Positions 49,005-58,182 of a DNA stretch of 64,000 nt are shown here, piece after piece (position 1 is the stretch's first letter; each line of letters opens with the position of its first letter). The position numbers and the translations under genes are program-made. Source of the DNA: Comamonas testosteroni (lineage in GTDB: Bacteria > Pseudomonadota > Gammaproteobacteria > Burkholderiales > Burkholderiaceae_C); assembly GCA_008727115.1 (NCBI GenBank), contig CP044131.1:2604001-2668000 (forward strand), given 5' to 3'. Under the pieces are notes generated by a model. That model searched no databases. It was not told the origin of the DNA and saw only the letters and a program-made list of their open reading frames with translations.

Positions 49005-50126
49005 GGCGGATTCAAATGTGAAGTGCAACACCCTTGAATTCAATGGATGAGGGTGGAGTGCTGGGGAGAGTTGATCAGTAGCTCTCGATAAACCGACAGC
49101 GGTGATCGTACCCCAAGGCCCTTGCGAGGGCGGTTGTTGATTTCATCAGCAATCGCATCGAGTTGCTCTTGGCTGTAGATGCTCAGATCCATGCCTTTGG
49201 GCAGGTACTGGCGCACCAAGCCATTCATGTTCTCGTTGGAGCCACGCTGCCACGGGCTGTGTGGGTCACAGAAGTACACCGCCACGCCCGTGTTGGCGGT
49301 CAATTGCTTGTGTAGCGCCATCTCCTTGCCCTGGTCGTACGTCATGCTTTGGCGCATGGGCTGCGCAATGCCCAGCAGCTTATCTGTAAAGGCTTGCATG
49401 ACATTGGCTGCACTGGCTGGTTTGAACGCAGGCAACTTGACCAGCATGAGCAGTCGGCTGGTGCGCTCGACCAAGGTGCCTACGGCACTTGCATTGCCAG
49501 CACCCTTGATGAGGTCACCTTCCCAATGCCCTGGGAACTGCCGATCCTCAACTTCAGGCGGACGTACGTGGATGCTGAGCATGTCTGGGATCTGTCCACG
49601 ACGATCCTGTCCTTTGCTACGGGGCAGCCGTTTGTTGTGAGCATGGCGCAAAGTGGCAATCAATTCCTTGCGCAACTCACCCACGGGCTGGGCATAGATG
49701 CAGTTGTAGATGGTTTCGTGCGACACGCGTAGCTCATGGCCTTTGGGGTACAGGCGTGCAAGTGTCAGCGCAATTTGCTCTGGTGACCAACGCAAACGCA
49801 AGAAATGCAATACCAAGAACCACAAGATCCCTTGTGAATGAAGCTTGGGATCAGATCTTGTGCTGCGTCTTCTGTAAAGCCACTGCTGTTGCGCTTGCCT
49901 GCTGGCATATCCATCGCTGGATACTGAGTTGCGAGCAATCTCACGGCTGACGGTGCTGGCACTGCGCCCTAGCAAACGCGCAATGCTGCGTACGCTATGA
50001 CGCTGCAGCAGCAAACTGGCTATGGTGACTCTGTCTTCTGGTTGAAGTTGGCGATAGGACGAACGACTTGCTGACATCTGCTGACCTTAACGGTTGCAGG
50101 TGTTGCACTTCACATTTGAATCCGCC
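49005..50126 (-). mobile_element. IS30-family insertion sequence, copy C
   Basis: 1122 bp, opposite in orientation to copies A and B. Flanks GAA (left) and CCC (right) do not match each other; CCC pairs with the GGG beside copy B. Confidence 0.95.
49040..50077 (-). CDS. IS30-family transposase, copy C
   Basis: 345 residues with the same sequence as copies A and B. Confidence 0.95.
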   Translation of the reverse strand: MSASRSSYRQLQPEDRVTIASLLLQRHSVRSIARLLGRSASTVSREIARNSVSSDGYASRQAQQQWLYRRRSTRSDPKLHSQGILWFLVLHFLRLRWSPEQIALTLARLYPKGHELRVSHETIYNCIYAQPVGELRKELIATLRHAHNKRLPRSKGQDRRGQIPDMLSIHVRPPEVEDRQFPGHWEGDLIKGAGNASAVGTLVERTSRLLMLVKLPAFKPASAANVMQAFTDKLLGIAQPMRQSMTYDQGKEMALHKQLTANTGVAVYFCDPHSPWQRGSNENMNGLVRQYLPKGMDLSIYSQEQLDAIADEINNRPRKGLGVRSPLSVYRELLINSPQHSTLIH

Positions 50127-50172
50127 CCCCCACTTCCGTTTGCTTATAGCCCGCCGGTATTTGCACCGTCAT
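50127..50172 (-). pseudogene. hsdS: hsdS 5' end, cut by IS30 copy C
   Basis: An ATG with a strong AAGGAGGCGGT site encodes MTVQIPAGYKQTEVG, the usual HsdS opening, before the IS30 boundary. It lies 118 bp after the hsdM stop on the same strand. The next codons are found inverted at 48574 onward. Confidence 0.85.
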
Positions 50173-50290
50173 ACCGCCTCCTTATGCAGGCCTTGGTGAT
50201 AGGCAGTCAGAAAATTCAATCCAAATGGGCCTCTAAGGCTTATGCAGCAAGCGCAGAAAGCTATTATTTTTTTCATTTACAAACTCTCTC

Positions 50291-52714
50291 TCACAGCACA
50301 AAGCCCATCTTGGCCAGGTGTGCGTTGACCTTGGCTTGCAGCTCCTCCACACGCTGGCCCAGCTGGGGCATGGGGGCGTCATAGCGGTCGGCCAGTTCCT
50401 TGATGCGCTGGGTCAAGGCCTGGCTCACGCGGTCGGTTTCTGCGCTGATGGCGCTGCGCAGGCTGGCCATCCATTTGGCATCGACCACCAGCTCCTGGAT
50501 TTCTGCAGTGCTCAGCTGCGGGTATTGGGCATAAGCCAGCGCGTCCAGCGCAGCGTCTTGGGCTTTGATTTGTTTTTTGAGCTCGGCCTCTGACTTGTTC
50601 AGGCGCAGCCATTCGTTGAGCACCTGAATTTCATCTTTGTATTCAGGGTCGCCCTTGATCTCTTTAAGGCGGTCTTTGATTTCGGCCTGGTTGATCTTGT
50701 CATAACCGCTGAACACGTCATTCTCGCCACTGTGCTCTTCTTCCAGCTCGGTGATCTGGGCGCTCACTGCGTCCAACTGCGCAGACAGTTCCTCAATGGC
50801 GGCCTGCTCCTGGAAGAAGTAGCGCGCCACGATGAGGGGCTTGGGGAGCAGGTCGCAGGCCCAGCCTTTGTCCACGGTTTTGGTGACTTTGCCTTCCTTG
50901 TTTTTTTTCTCTTCCAGCACGCGGTAGGTTTCGGCCTTCCAGCCATCGGCGGCAATCAGGTAGGCGTCATCCTGCATGGTGCTGGCCCAGTAGTCCATCA
51001 GGTGCTGGTAGACGTCATAGGCATTCACCAGGGGCTGGTCGTGGTAGTGGGCCAGCAGGTCTTCCGAGAGCTGCTCAATCAACTGCTTGGGGTGGAAGCC
51101 GGGCGCTAAGGCCTTGAGCGCAGGGGTGTGCTTGGCTTGCCAGCGCTGCAGCCAGTCGTTCATGCGCGCTACAAAGCCTGCAAACTCCGGGTGCTGGTAG
51201 ATGGTGGTTTTGAGGGCGTTTTTGTCCACATTCAAGCGCAGGTAGCCGGGGCGTAGCTCGGTAAACAAGGTCTGGCGCAGCTGGGGGCAGACGGCCCAGT
51301 AGGCTTGCAGGGCGTCTACATCGGCCGCAGGAATGCCGCCTTGCAGGTGGGCAGCAATGTCCTGGCGGTCTTCGGGCGTGCTGCTGTCGATATAGCGCGG
51401 CAGGTTGAGGTTGAAGTCATTGCGCTCAATTTCTTCCAAGCTCACCATGCGGGCGTATTGGGGCACTTCGGTGCGCTTGGTGAACACATCAACAATGCGG
51501 TGAATGTCTTGCTCACGCAGCCGGTTTTTGGGGCCGTCCTTCATAAAGCCGCTGCTGGCATCGACCATAAAAATGCCTTTGCGCGCCTGCGCCCCAGCTT
51601 TGTCGATGACGATGATGCAGGCCGGGATGCCGGTGCCATAAAACAGGTTGGCTGGCAGGCCGATGATGCCTTCGATATAGCCGTGGCGAATCAGGTTGCG
51701 GCGAATGTCAGCTTCTGCATTGCCGCGAAACAGCACGCCGTGCGGCAAGATGCAGGCGGCTTTGCCCGTGCTTTTGAGCGAGCGAATGATGTGCAGCAAA
51801 TAGGCAAAGTCGCCCTGCTTGGCCGGTGGTATGCCAAAGGTGTCAAAACGACCAAAGGGGTCGTTCTCTGGGTCAATGCCATTGCTCCAGCGCTTGTCTG
51901 AAAACGGAGGGTTGGCCACCACGTAGTCAAAGGTTTTGAGCGCTTCTTTGAAGCCTGCGGTTTCCTTGAACTTGGGGTCTGCCAGTGTGTTGCCCTGGTG
52001 AATCTCTGCCGTGGGGTTGTCGTGCAGGATCATGTTCATGCGCGCCAGGCCGCTGGTGGTGGCGTCTTTTTCCTGCCCGTAGAGGGTGACGGGGGTTTGG
52101 GCCTCTTCGCCCACCTTCAAAAGCAGCGATCCCGAGCCACATGTCGGGTCGTACACCGAGGTGCTGCTGGTGGTTGCAGCCTTGCCAATGCCAATGATCT
52201 TGGCCATGACGCGGCTGACCTCGGCCGGGGTGTAGAACTGGCCCTTGCTTTTGCCGCTTTCAGAGGCAAAGTGGCGCATCAGGTATTCATAGGCATCGCC
52301 CAGAATGTCGTCGCCATCGGCCCGGTTCTTGGAAAAGTCCAGCGCGGGGTTTTCAAAAATGGCAATCAGGTTGGTCAGGCGCTCCACCAGCTCCTTGCCC
52401 GTGCCCAGCTTGTTGGCATCGTTAAAGTCCGGCACCTCGGCCAGGCGGTTGGCATCTTTGAGGGGGCCGATGATCTTCTTGTTGATCTGGTCGCCAATGT
52501 CCGACTTGCCTTTCAGCGCCACCATGTCGGCAAAGCTGGCGCCTGCTGGCACCGTCACAGGCGCAAAGGGCTGGCCTGCGTATTTGTCGCTGACGTATTT
52601 GATGAACAGCATGACCAGCACATAGTCCTTGTACTGGCTGGCATCCATGCCGCCGCGCAGCTCGTCACACGATGCCCAGAGGGAAGAATAGAGTTCAGAT
52701 TTTTTGATGGCCAT
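50291..52714 (-). CDS. hsdM: Type I restriction-modification DNA methyltransferase subunit HsdM
   Basis: N6-adenine methyltransferase subunit, expected to work only with HsdS for sequence recognition. The 807 residues start MAIKKSELYSSLWASCDELR and contain the N-terminal HsdM helical domain, the SAM motif YDPTCGSGSLLLKV, the catalytic NPPF (in YVVANPPFSDKRWSNG) and GRFDTFGIPPAKQGDFAYLL. The C-terminal 300 residues (about 500-807) form a long helical, coiled-coil-rich extension. hsdS is disrupted just downstream and no hsdR is present, so the system is probably inactive. ATG at 52714 is clear. Confidence 0.94.
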   Translation of the reverse strand: MAIKKSELYSSLWASCDELRGGMDASQYKDYVLVMLFIKYVSDKYAGQPFAPVTVPAGASFADMVALKGKSDIGDQINKKIIGPLKDANRLAEVPDFNDANKLGTGKELVERLTNLIAIFENPALDFSKNRADGDDILGDAYEYLMRHFASESGKSKGQFYTPAEVSRVMAKIIGIGKAATTSSTSVYDPTCGSGSLLLKVGEEAQTPVTLYGQEKDATTSGLARMNMILHDNPTAEIHQGNTLADPKFKETAGFKEALKTFDYVVANPPFSDKRWSNGIDPENDPFGRFDTFGIPPAKQGDFAYLLHIIRSLKSTGKAACILPHGVLFRGNAEADIRRNLIRHGYIEGIIGLPANLFYGTGIPACIIVIDKAGAQARKGIFMVDASSGFMKDGPKNRLREQDIHRIVDVFTKRTEVPQYARMVSLEEIERNDFNLNLPRYIDSSTPEDRQDIAAHLQGGIPAADVDALQAYWAVCPQLRQTLFTELRPGYLRLNVDKNALKTTIYQHPEFAGFVARMNDWLQRWQAKHTPALKALAPGFHPKQLIEQLSEDLLAHYHDQPLVNAYDVYQHLMDYWASTMQDDAYLIAADGWKAETYRVLEEKKNKEGKVTKTVDKGWACDLLPKPLIVARYFFQEQAAIEELSAQLDAVSAQITELEEEHSGENDVFSGYDKINQAEIKDRLKEIKGDPEYKDEIQVLNEWLRLNKSEAELKKQIKAQDAALDALAYAQYPQLSTAEIQELVVDAKWMASLRSAISAETDRVSQALTQRIKELADRYDAPMPQLGQRVEELQAKVNAHLAKMGFVL

Positions 52715-52810
52715 GGATGCTTCGCAAAGATCTATTTCTAGTTAACCCATGATTGTGAATGAACGCTGCCCCTTCAAATCACAATACATCCCAGCTATCC
52801 CTCAAACACC

Positions 52811-53035
52811 TCAGAACTTGCCAAGAAAGCGCTGCTGTTCTTGTAAGCCTTTATTCAACCGGCGGCGCAGCGCTTGCATGGCTTTCCAGGCGCCGCCTTT
52901 ATAGGCATTACGCGCTACTTTGGCTTTACCTTGCTCGGTTTTTGGGCCTGTGGATTGGAGCCACGGCTTCTGCGTGCGGATGCGCTCCGCCTGCTGTGCC
53001 CGGCGCTGTGGCGTCCAGCCATTGCTCTTGCTCAT
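52811..53035 (-). CDS. Small basic satellite-type protein
   Basis: 74 residues, Arg/Lys-rich (WTPQRRAQQAERIRTQKPWL, STGPKTEQGKAKVARNAYKG). From memory, similar peptides accompany the next gene in betaproteobacterial genomic islands. It overlaps the 3' part of that gene by 110 bp in another frame. Possibly a DNA-binding or terminase-like accessory protein; no firm call. Confidence 0.6.
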   Translation of the reverse strand: MSKSNGWTPQRRAQQAERIRTQKPWLQSTGPKTEQGKAKVARNAYKGGAWKAMQALRRRLNKGLQEQQRFLGKF

Positions 53036-53621
53036 GTGCTATTTCCTTCAGTTTGTTTTTGCGAGATTTTTTTTGCCGTGCGCCTGCGGGCTCACTCTGT
53101 GCATTGGCCGCCACCCCGTTATTGATCTGCTGCGGTCCCGTCGTGACATTGGCTTGCTTGGCATAGACGATGGGCGGATTCTTGATATTGGCCAGGGTTT
53201 CCAAGGTGGCGCGGCATTGGCTTTGGGCCTTGAGCGCCAGTCGTAGGGCCGTTTCCTGCTGGCGCAGCAAGCTCGCCTGCAGGCCTGTTTCCGTCAACTT
53301 CACGAACAGCGACTGCAGCGCCGTGGCCTGGTTGATGAGCATGGCTTCAGCGGCTTTCATATCTCCTTGGTGCACGGCCTGGGTTTGCGCACGCAAGGCA
53401 TCAATTAGGGTGGGCGTGTCCAGCGGTGCGATGAGCTCTTCGCGCTCTCGGTTGGTAATCACCCGGAAGCTGGCCATCTCCGGCGAGAGGATCAGCTTGG
53501 CATAGTTAAGTGCCGTGGCTTCGTCCGTCTCCCCGATAGAGCATGGCACTTGCTTGCGGCTCAAGGGGGAAGCCTTGGGCTGGTTTGCAGGTGCGGAGGG
53601 CTTTGTTTTGCGGTCGCTCAT
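52926..53621 (-). CDS. Hypothetical satellite-type protein
   Basis: 231 residues: a basic low-complexity N terminus, a helical core (NYAKLILSPEMASFRVITNR, LINQATALQSLFVKLTETGL, ALKAQSQCRATLETLANIKN) and PPIVYAKQANVTTGPQQINN, then a basic tail. The core pattern is common in phage-like islands of this bacterial group, as far as I recall. It is followed by the overlapping small basic gene and preceded at 13 bp by the next gene, so all seem to form one operon. Confidence 0.7.
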   Translation of the reverse strand: MSDRKTKPSAPANQPKASPLSRKQVPCSIGETDEATALNYAKLILSPEMASFRVITNREREELIAPLDTPTLIDALRAQTQAVHQGDMKAAEAMLINQATALQSLFVKLTETGLQASLLRQQETALRLALKAQSQCRATLETLANIKNPPIVYAKQANVTTGPQQINNGVAANAQSEPAGARQKKSRKNKLKEIAHEQEQWLDATAPGTAGGAHPHAEAVAPIHRPKNRAR

Positions 53622-53634
53622 GCTTGAGTGCCTT

Positions 53635-54267
53635 TCAAAAAGGGATGGACGCTGGGGTAGGGGTTGAGCCAGGAATGGCCGCAGAGGTGGGCTTTAAGCC
53701 AGGGCAACGCTGCAATTGCTGTGTCAAACCAGCCGGCAGCGGCGCATTGGCAGTGCCGACCGCCATGCCTGCGCGCTGGGCATTGGCGCAGCGCCAGCGG
53801 CCCATATCGCCTTGCAGGTGCTGGCATTCCAGGCAGAGCTGGCGATCGTCCTCATCCCGGTCTCGCAGCACCAGGCGCTCAGCCAGCACTTCAGCCTCTG
53901 ACAGTGAGACTCCTTTTCGTGTGAACTGCTCCAGGCGCACGATGAAGGTGTCAATCTCCTGGGTGTTCATGGCGCTGCTGTGCGGCCAGCACCAACGGGC
54001 GGGGTCTGTTGGCACCCCTGCTGTGGGTTTTGCTGAAGGAGGAGACGCTACAAACGCTACGTTTGGAGTATTCGTAGCGTTTGTAGCCTTGTCAGTGGTT
54101 TGCACAGTGCGCAGTCCAGGCTGGGGAAGATGCGCTGCGGGATGTAGTGTGGTTAGAAGATTTGCTTCAGAAATGGGCGCTACGAACGCTACGTTCTGGG
54201 AGGGCGTAGCGTTTGTAGCGTGCGTTGAGTTGCCGGTTTGAGCCTTCAGGCGTGCAAGCCAGTTCAT
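53635..54267 (-). CDS. Hypothetical protein with Cys-rich C terminus
   Basis: 210 residues. The first 100 are low complexity with repeats of the type HATNATPSQNVAFVAP and NATNTPNVAFVASP (an internal repeat of about 14 residues). The second half is helical (FIVRLEQFTRKGVSLSEAEV) and has CLECQHLQGDMGRWRCANAQ, a possible zinc site. It overlaps the primase-like gene stop/start by ATGA, which indicates coupling. Confidence 0.65.
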   Translation of the reverse strand: MNWLARLKAQTGNSTHATNATPSQNVAFVAPISEANLLTTLHPAAHLPQPGLRTVQTTDKATNATNTPNVAFVASPPSAKPTAGVPTDPARWCWPHSSAMNTQEIDTFIVRLEQFTRKGVSLSEAEVLAERLVLRDRDEDDRQLCLECQHLQGDMGRWRCANAQRAGMAVGTANAPLPAGLTQQLQRCPGLKPTSAAIPGSTPTPASIPF

Positions 54268-56711
54268 TGCGGATCCCCTTTCAGCAGCTGGGGATGCAGC
54301 ACATAGCTCTCACTGTCTCGGCGACCCGGCAGGCTTGTCACCGCTTTGAGCAACCAGCCATAGTCCGCCAGAAGATCGGCCGCTTTGCGCACGGCGTCCG
54401 GGGTGCCCAATCCGGCCCAGTGTTTGACGGCCACCTGGCGAGGCGTGAATTGCTGGAGCACATTGCCATGGACATCGCTGAGCTTGCCGCCCTTGAGCTT
54501 GGCCAGCAATGCCTGCGCACCCGATGTTTCGGGCACAAGCGCTGCGGCATACAGGCGCTCTGCATGGCAGCGCAAATAGTCCGCCCAGGCCAATGCGCGA
54601 ATCAATTCGTTGTCATGAATGATGCTGGCGCTGTCTGGCGTATCGACCAAAGCGAAGATCAGCGCCAGCGCCGGAACCAGCTTGCGGTATTTGGAGAGGT
54701 GTGACACCAGGGCAGGATGCAGCGAGTCGCTGCGAATTTCCTGCTCGAAAGGCACCATCCATTCTTCAAAAAGTGCCTGAGCCTGCGCGCTGAAGCGCCA
54801 TACGATGGCGGTATGCTCATTGGCCGGCTGCAGAGCATTCAGGCGCTCAAAAACCTCCCACGCGGCCTGACGGGCGGCGAGATCTGGCCCCCGGTCCACA
54901 TACACAAACTCGGTCTTGATATCAGGCCACACCGTCAGACCAAAGCGCTGCAGCAACCCATCGTCACCCGATCCACCGGCCACTGCATCGCGCACATAGC
55001 TTTGGATCTTGCCGGGCTGAATGCCGCCCAGCATCGCCAAGCAGACGCGGGGGACATAGGATTCACCACGTCCGATGCGGTCAACCGCATGGCCTTGGTT
55101 GCCGTCATAGCCCGTCAGGTAAAAGCCGCGTGCGCCTTCCTGACCTTGCTTGTCCATGCTGCACAGCAGTCCATGCATTTCATCGCGGTAGACCAAGGTA
55201 CCCCAGGGGTTCGTCACCAGCAGATCAGCCAGCTTTTCCACGGTGGCATCGTTGATCACATAGCGGCGCATGGCCGGCTTCGGGGGCATGTCCTTGGGCT
55301 CCAGCAAGGCACGCGCTGCCGCTGGATCTTTGGCGGCCAGGCTCTTGGCTTGGCGTTCATTGGCCGCCTCCGCCAGTTCAGCCACTTTGCAATCAAGCTC
55401 CCAGGCCTCAAGCTCTGCCTGCCACAGCTCGCGCTCCGCTTTCTCAAGGCGGTGCAAAGGTTTGAGGGCTTCGCTCAAAGCCGGGGACTTCATCACGCCG
55501 GGGCGGCCCACAATGGCACCCCAAAGATTGGGAACAACCAGCCAGTCATCATTGGCCTTGGGCTTGGCCACCGCACGCGCACCAATCAAGCTGGACAAGG
55601 CCACCAAGGTGCCCACGGCGGTGAAGTCTGGTGGGCACTGCATGCGCTCTGCAATATCCATGACAAAACCGCGCAGCGCCACAGGCATCAGCTCTTCGTC
55701 AAAGGCCATCACTGCTGGCAGGCCATCAGGCAATGGCGTCGGGTCCGGCCATGCCGGGCCCCCATCAACCTCCGACGGCATGAGCGCCGAGTCAGCCATG
55801 CCCTCCACTGTCATTGCTGCCTCAATGCATGCGCGCACAGCCTCCAGTCCCTCACTCTGGTGCAGGTCGTTGAAGTCGGTGGCTTTATCGTCACGCGGGT
55901 CGTCAAAGCGTGGCAGCGCCAGCAGCGCACCCACTGCCAGGGCGACTTCACGGGCCTTGGTCAGGCCAGGATTGCCGTCGGTTTTCCAGTCATCGTCCGC
56001 TGCCAGCATCAGACGCAGTTGAGGGTATTTACGGTGCAGTGCCTGGGCCACTTCCAGCAGGTTGCCCGCATTCATCGCACACGCCACAGCATGGCCGCTG
56101 GCCTCATGGATGGATGCCCCCGTGGCGAAGCCCTCACACACAATCAGCAGCCCCTTGGGCTTGCCGATGGCGAAGTAGCAGCCTTTGGTGCGACCATCCA
56201 GCTGGAAGAGCTTGTCACCTTTTGGGCCAATCGTTTGAAGGCTGCGCAAGCTTGTAGACACATCGCGCAGCGGAACCAACAGCGACTCACCCTCTGCTTT
56301 AATGCCGTGGGCCTGAATGCCTTTGCGCGCCAGATAAGGATGGTCTGCGGCAGCAGACACAGCAGTCTCCCAGCGCTTGACCGCCACAACCGCAGCCTCC
56401 TGCTGGCGCTGGGCCTTGTCGGCTTCGCGCTGCTGGGCAATGGCCTGCATGCGCTGTTGGTGGGCGCTACGCTGGATTTGTGTGAGAGTGCTCACATCCT
56501 TGCTGCACCAGGTACTGGATACACCAGAGCGCCAGCAACCGAATGCACCCGCAGCCATATCCCCATCATCGTGCAACACGAACCAGCCCGATTGATCACC
56601 GCGCTTGCCATTGGTGCTGTAGCGGTGCAACTGACCATCGCTCTGAATCGACTCAGGGGGAGGCAGACCCGCTGCTGCAATAGCGCTTTGGAATTGGTCA
56701 GCAAACACCAT
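54264..56711 (-). CDS. Toprim/DUF3987 primase-helicase-like protein
   Basis: 815 residues. An N-terminal DUF5906/zinc-like region (FHxxDG-type WFVLHDDGDMAAGAFGCWRS) precedes a Toprim domain (GLLIVCEGFATGASIHEASG, LMLAADDDWKTDGN). The C-terminal DUF3987 domain has a Walker-A-like GRPGVMKSPALSEALKPLHR, TLVYRDEMHGLLCSMD and the NQGHAVDRIGRGESYVPRVC block. Such proteins replicate island-type satellites. It is different in type from the P4-alpha-like protein at 34787, so this is a second, independent element. TAATG overlap with the upstream gene. Confidence 0.85.
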   Translation of the reverse strand: MVFADQFQSAIAAAGLPPPESIQSDGQLHRYSTNGKRGDQSGWFVLHDDGDMAAGAFGCWRSGVSSTWCSKDVSTLTQIQRSAHQQRMQAIAQQREADKAQRQQEAAVVAVKRWETAVSAAADHPYLARKGIQAHGIKAEGESLLVPLRDVSTSLRSLQTIGPKGDKLFQLDGRTKGCYFAIGKPKGLLIVCEGFATGASIHEASGHAVACAMNAGNLLEVAQALHRKYPQLRLMLAADDDWKTDGNPGLTKAREVALAVGALLALPRFDDPRDDKATDFNDLHQSEGLEAVRACIEAAMTVEGMADSALMPSEVDGGPAWPDPTPLPDGLPAVMAFDEELMPVALRGFVMDIAERMQCPPDFTAVGTLVALSSLIGARAVAKPKANDDWLVVPNLWGAIVGRPGVMKSPALSEALKPLHRLEKAERELWQAELEAWELDCKVAELAEAANERQAKSLAAKDPAAARALLEPKDMPPKPAMRRYVINDATVEKLADLLVTNPWGTLVYRDEMHGLLCSMDKQGQEGARGFYLTGYDGNQGHAVDRIGRGESYVPRVCLAMLGGIQPGKIQSYVRDAVAGGSGDDGLLQRFGLTVWPDIKTEFVYVDRGPDLAARQAAWEVFERLNALQPANEHTAIVWRFSAQAQALFEEWMVPFEQEIRSDSLHPALVSHLSKYRKLVPALALIFALVDTPDSASIIHDNELIRALAWADYLRCHAERLYAAALVPETSGAQALLAKLKGGKLSDVHGNVLQQFTPRQVAVKHWAGLGTPDAVRKAADLLADYGWLLKAVTSLPGRRDSESYVLHPQLLKGDPQ

Positions 56712-56929
56712 TACATGCGCTCCCCAATTTGTGCAATGACCTGTGCCGCATCGTGCAGCTTGGGCAGATGGTGCACGAGGCCCCAGCGCTGCGCCCAGTA
56801 GGTGTCGCTCTGCGGTTCTGCACTGCTGTGCAGGGTGTGAAAATCCTTATCGGTGTCAGTCGAATGGGGCGCGTCTGCAGCGCTCGATGCTGCGGCGCCA
56901 GTGGTGCCGGGTGTTTGATTCAGGGCCAT
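56711..56929 (-). CDS. Small hypothetical protein
   Basis: 72 residues (MALNQTPGTTGAAASSAADA..., ending HDAAQVIAQIGERM). It is linked by TAATG overlaps to the genes on both sides, which decides the start at 56929. An N-terminal extension 18 codons longer would overlap the upstream gene. No family recognised. Confidence 0.6.
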   Translation of the reverse strand: MALNQTPGTTGAAASSAADAPHSTDTDKDFHTLHSSAEPQSDTYWAQRWGLVHHLPKLHDAAQVIAQIGERM

Positions 56930-57210
56930 TACATGCCCTCCCAGCGCTTGGCCAGAGCCAGCAATTTCTGCTTGGCGCGCCACTCACGGCTTTTTGCATT
57001 GCGCCACTTCTGGTACTCGCCACCAGTGGCAAGCATCATGGCATTCCACGCATCGCTGTGGCGCGGGATGTACTCAAAGGTCTGGGTCTGAATGCGCCAG
57101 GCGTGATAGCCGGCATGCAGCGCGCCCTTGCACTGGGTGGTATTCGCCACCGCCTGGGCATAGTTGATAGCAGCTTGCGCCAGGCTCAGAAGGTCTTGGG
57201 GCTTGCTCAT
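56929..57210 (-). CDS. Hypothetical small helical protein
   Basis: 93 residues, helical with a basic C terminus (GGEYQKWRNAKSREWRAKQK, LLALAKRWEGM). A GGAGGGCAT site precedes the ATG. TAATG overlap with the next gene. Function unknown; operon position links it to the DUF3987 module. Confidence 0.65.
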   Translation of the reverse strand: MSKPQDLLSLAQAAINYAQAVANTTQCKGALHAGYHAWRIQTQTFEYIPRHSDAWNAMMLATGGEYQKWRNAKSREWRAKQKLLALAKRWEGM

Positions 57211-57219
57211 ATGCCCTCC

Positions 57220-57468
57220 TTAGACCATAGCCAGCGGATCTACACGCTTTTCATGCAAGCGGTTCACCAGTTCGCGGATTTCGTCATCCGACTTACCCGC
57301 AATACGCGCACGCACGATCGCCTTGACCTCGTAGTCAGGCCAGGCTTTTGCTCGCTGTCCAATGGCTACAGGCTTCGTGAAAGTGCCAGCACGGATAGCG
57401 TTGTAAATGCTGGTATTGCTGCGGTCGCCTGTCTCTGCCTTACAGGCTTCAATTCTCCAAAGAGCCAT
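57220..57468 (-). CDS. AlpA-like regulator of the second satellite
   Basis: 82 residues. The pattern RSNTSIYNAIRAGTFTKPVA, IGQRAKAWPDYEVKAIVRAR is that of the AlpA family (helix-turn-helix, then wing with Trp and Ile). It extends with GKSDDEIRELVNRLHEKRVD. It is the first gene of the operon reading into the DUF3987 protein, so it probably activates it or the excision genes. Confidence 0.8.
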   Translation of the reverse strand: MALWRIEACKAETGDRSNTSIYNAIRAGTFTKPVAIGQRAKAWPDYEVKAIVRARIAGKSDDEIRELVNRLHEKRVDPLAMV

Positions 57469-57585
57469 AACTGTCCATCTTTCCTCGGCTTTGCTCGCCG
57501 GTGCTTAGATAGAGGGCAGTCTGGTTTTTCTGAGGTAGCTTTTGAAGCCTCTTAGCCAGCAAACAGTTCAGCCTGCATGCACAAC

Positions 57586-58182
57586 CTACGCTTTGCTAGC
57601 AGCGCGTACCTTCTTCCAGGCCCCAACCCATGCTCGCGCAGTTCTGAAAGCAATAGGGGCAACCTTCCCCGCAATAGCCTCCGCAGCTTTATCCATACTT
57701 TTAAAACTACTCATATTGACATCCAGCCATGCAAAAACTTCAGCCTTCATGACTCTATGTTCTGCGTGCCTCTTCTCAGCGCCCTTTTTAGGTGCAACTG
57801 ACTTTCCATCCTGCACACCGAGTTCATACTGGAGATCCATTAAAGTACGAGCATCCTCAATGAGCGCAATACTTCTCTCAGTGAGTTCATTCGTTACCCG
57901 AGCGGTGGACTGCCAATCAGTCAATACTTGGACAAGCCCTTTTATTCGGCGCTCCTGCATATCTCCAGCCTGTAATGCTCCTGCACACCTTTGCAGCAAC
58001 ACGTCATAGTCATAGCCCTCAGCCTTTAATGCCTTCACATGCTGGTTTCGGCCATCTGCATATTCCAGAAAAAATTAATACACCTCTGCAGGGATATGCA
58101 CTGTCCGAGTTATGCCTCCAAGAGGAATGGGACCCATAACCTCTCCAAATAATTTTTCATGCCAATCCTGATCTATGGTCAT
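57586..58182 (-). pseudogene. Unknown gene with an in-frame TAA at codon 36
   Basis: A well-placed AAGGACATGC site and ATG at 58182 open MTIDQDWHEKLFGEVMGPIP...HIPAEVY, then TAA at 58075-58077. The same frame continues FFLEYADGRNQHVKALKAEG and on to 57586. Overall 198 codons: helical middle (QVLTDWQSTARVTNELTERS) and C-terminal FAWLDVNMSSFKSMDKAAEA...RTARAWVGAWKKVRAASKA. The continuity of frame and lack of another good start suggest a single nonsense mutation (or stop read-through) rather than two genes. A GTG at 58036-58038 could start a shorter product. Family unknown. Confidence 0.65.

Noticed and set aside
54717..56801. 694-codon plus-strand frame
   Set aside because: Antisense to the Toprim/DUF3987 gene, which has domain motifs and coupled neighbours; the opposite frame has neither.
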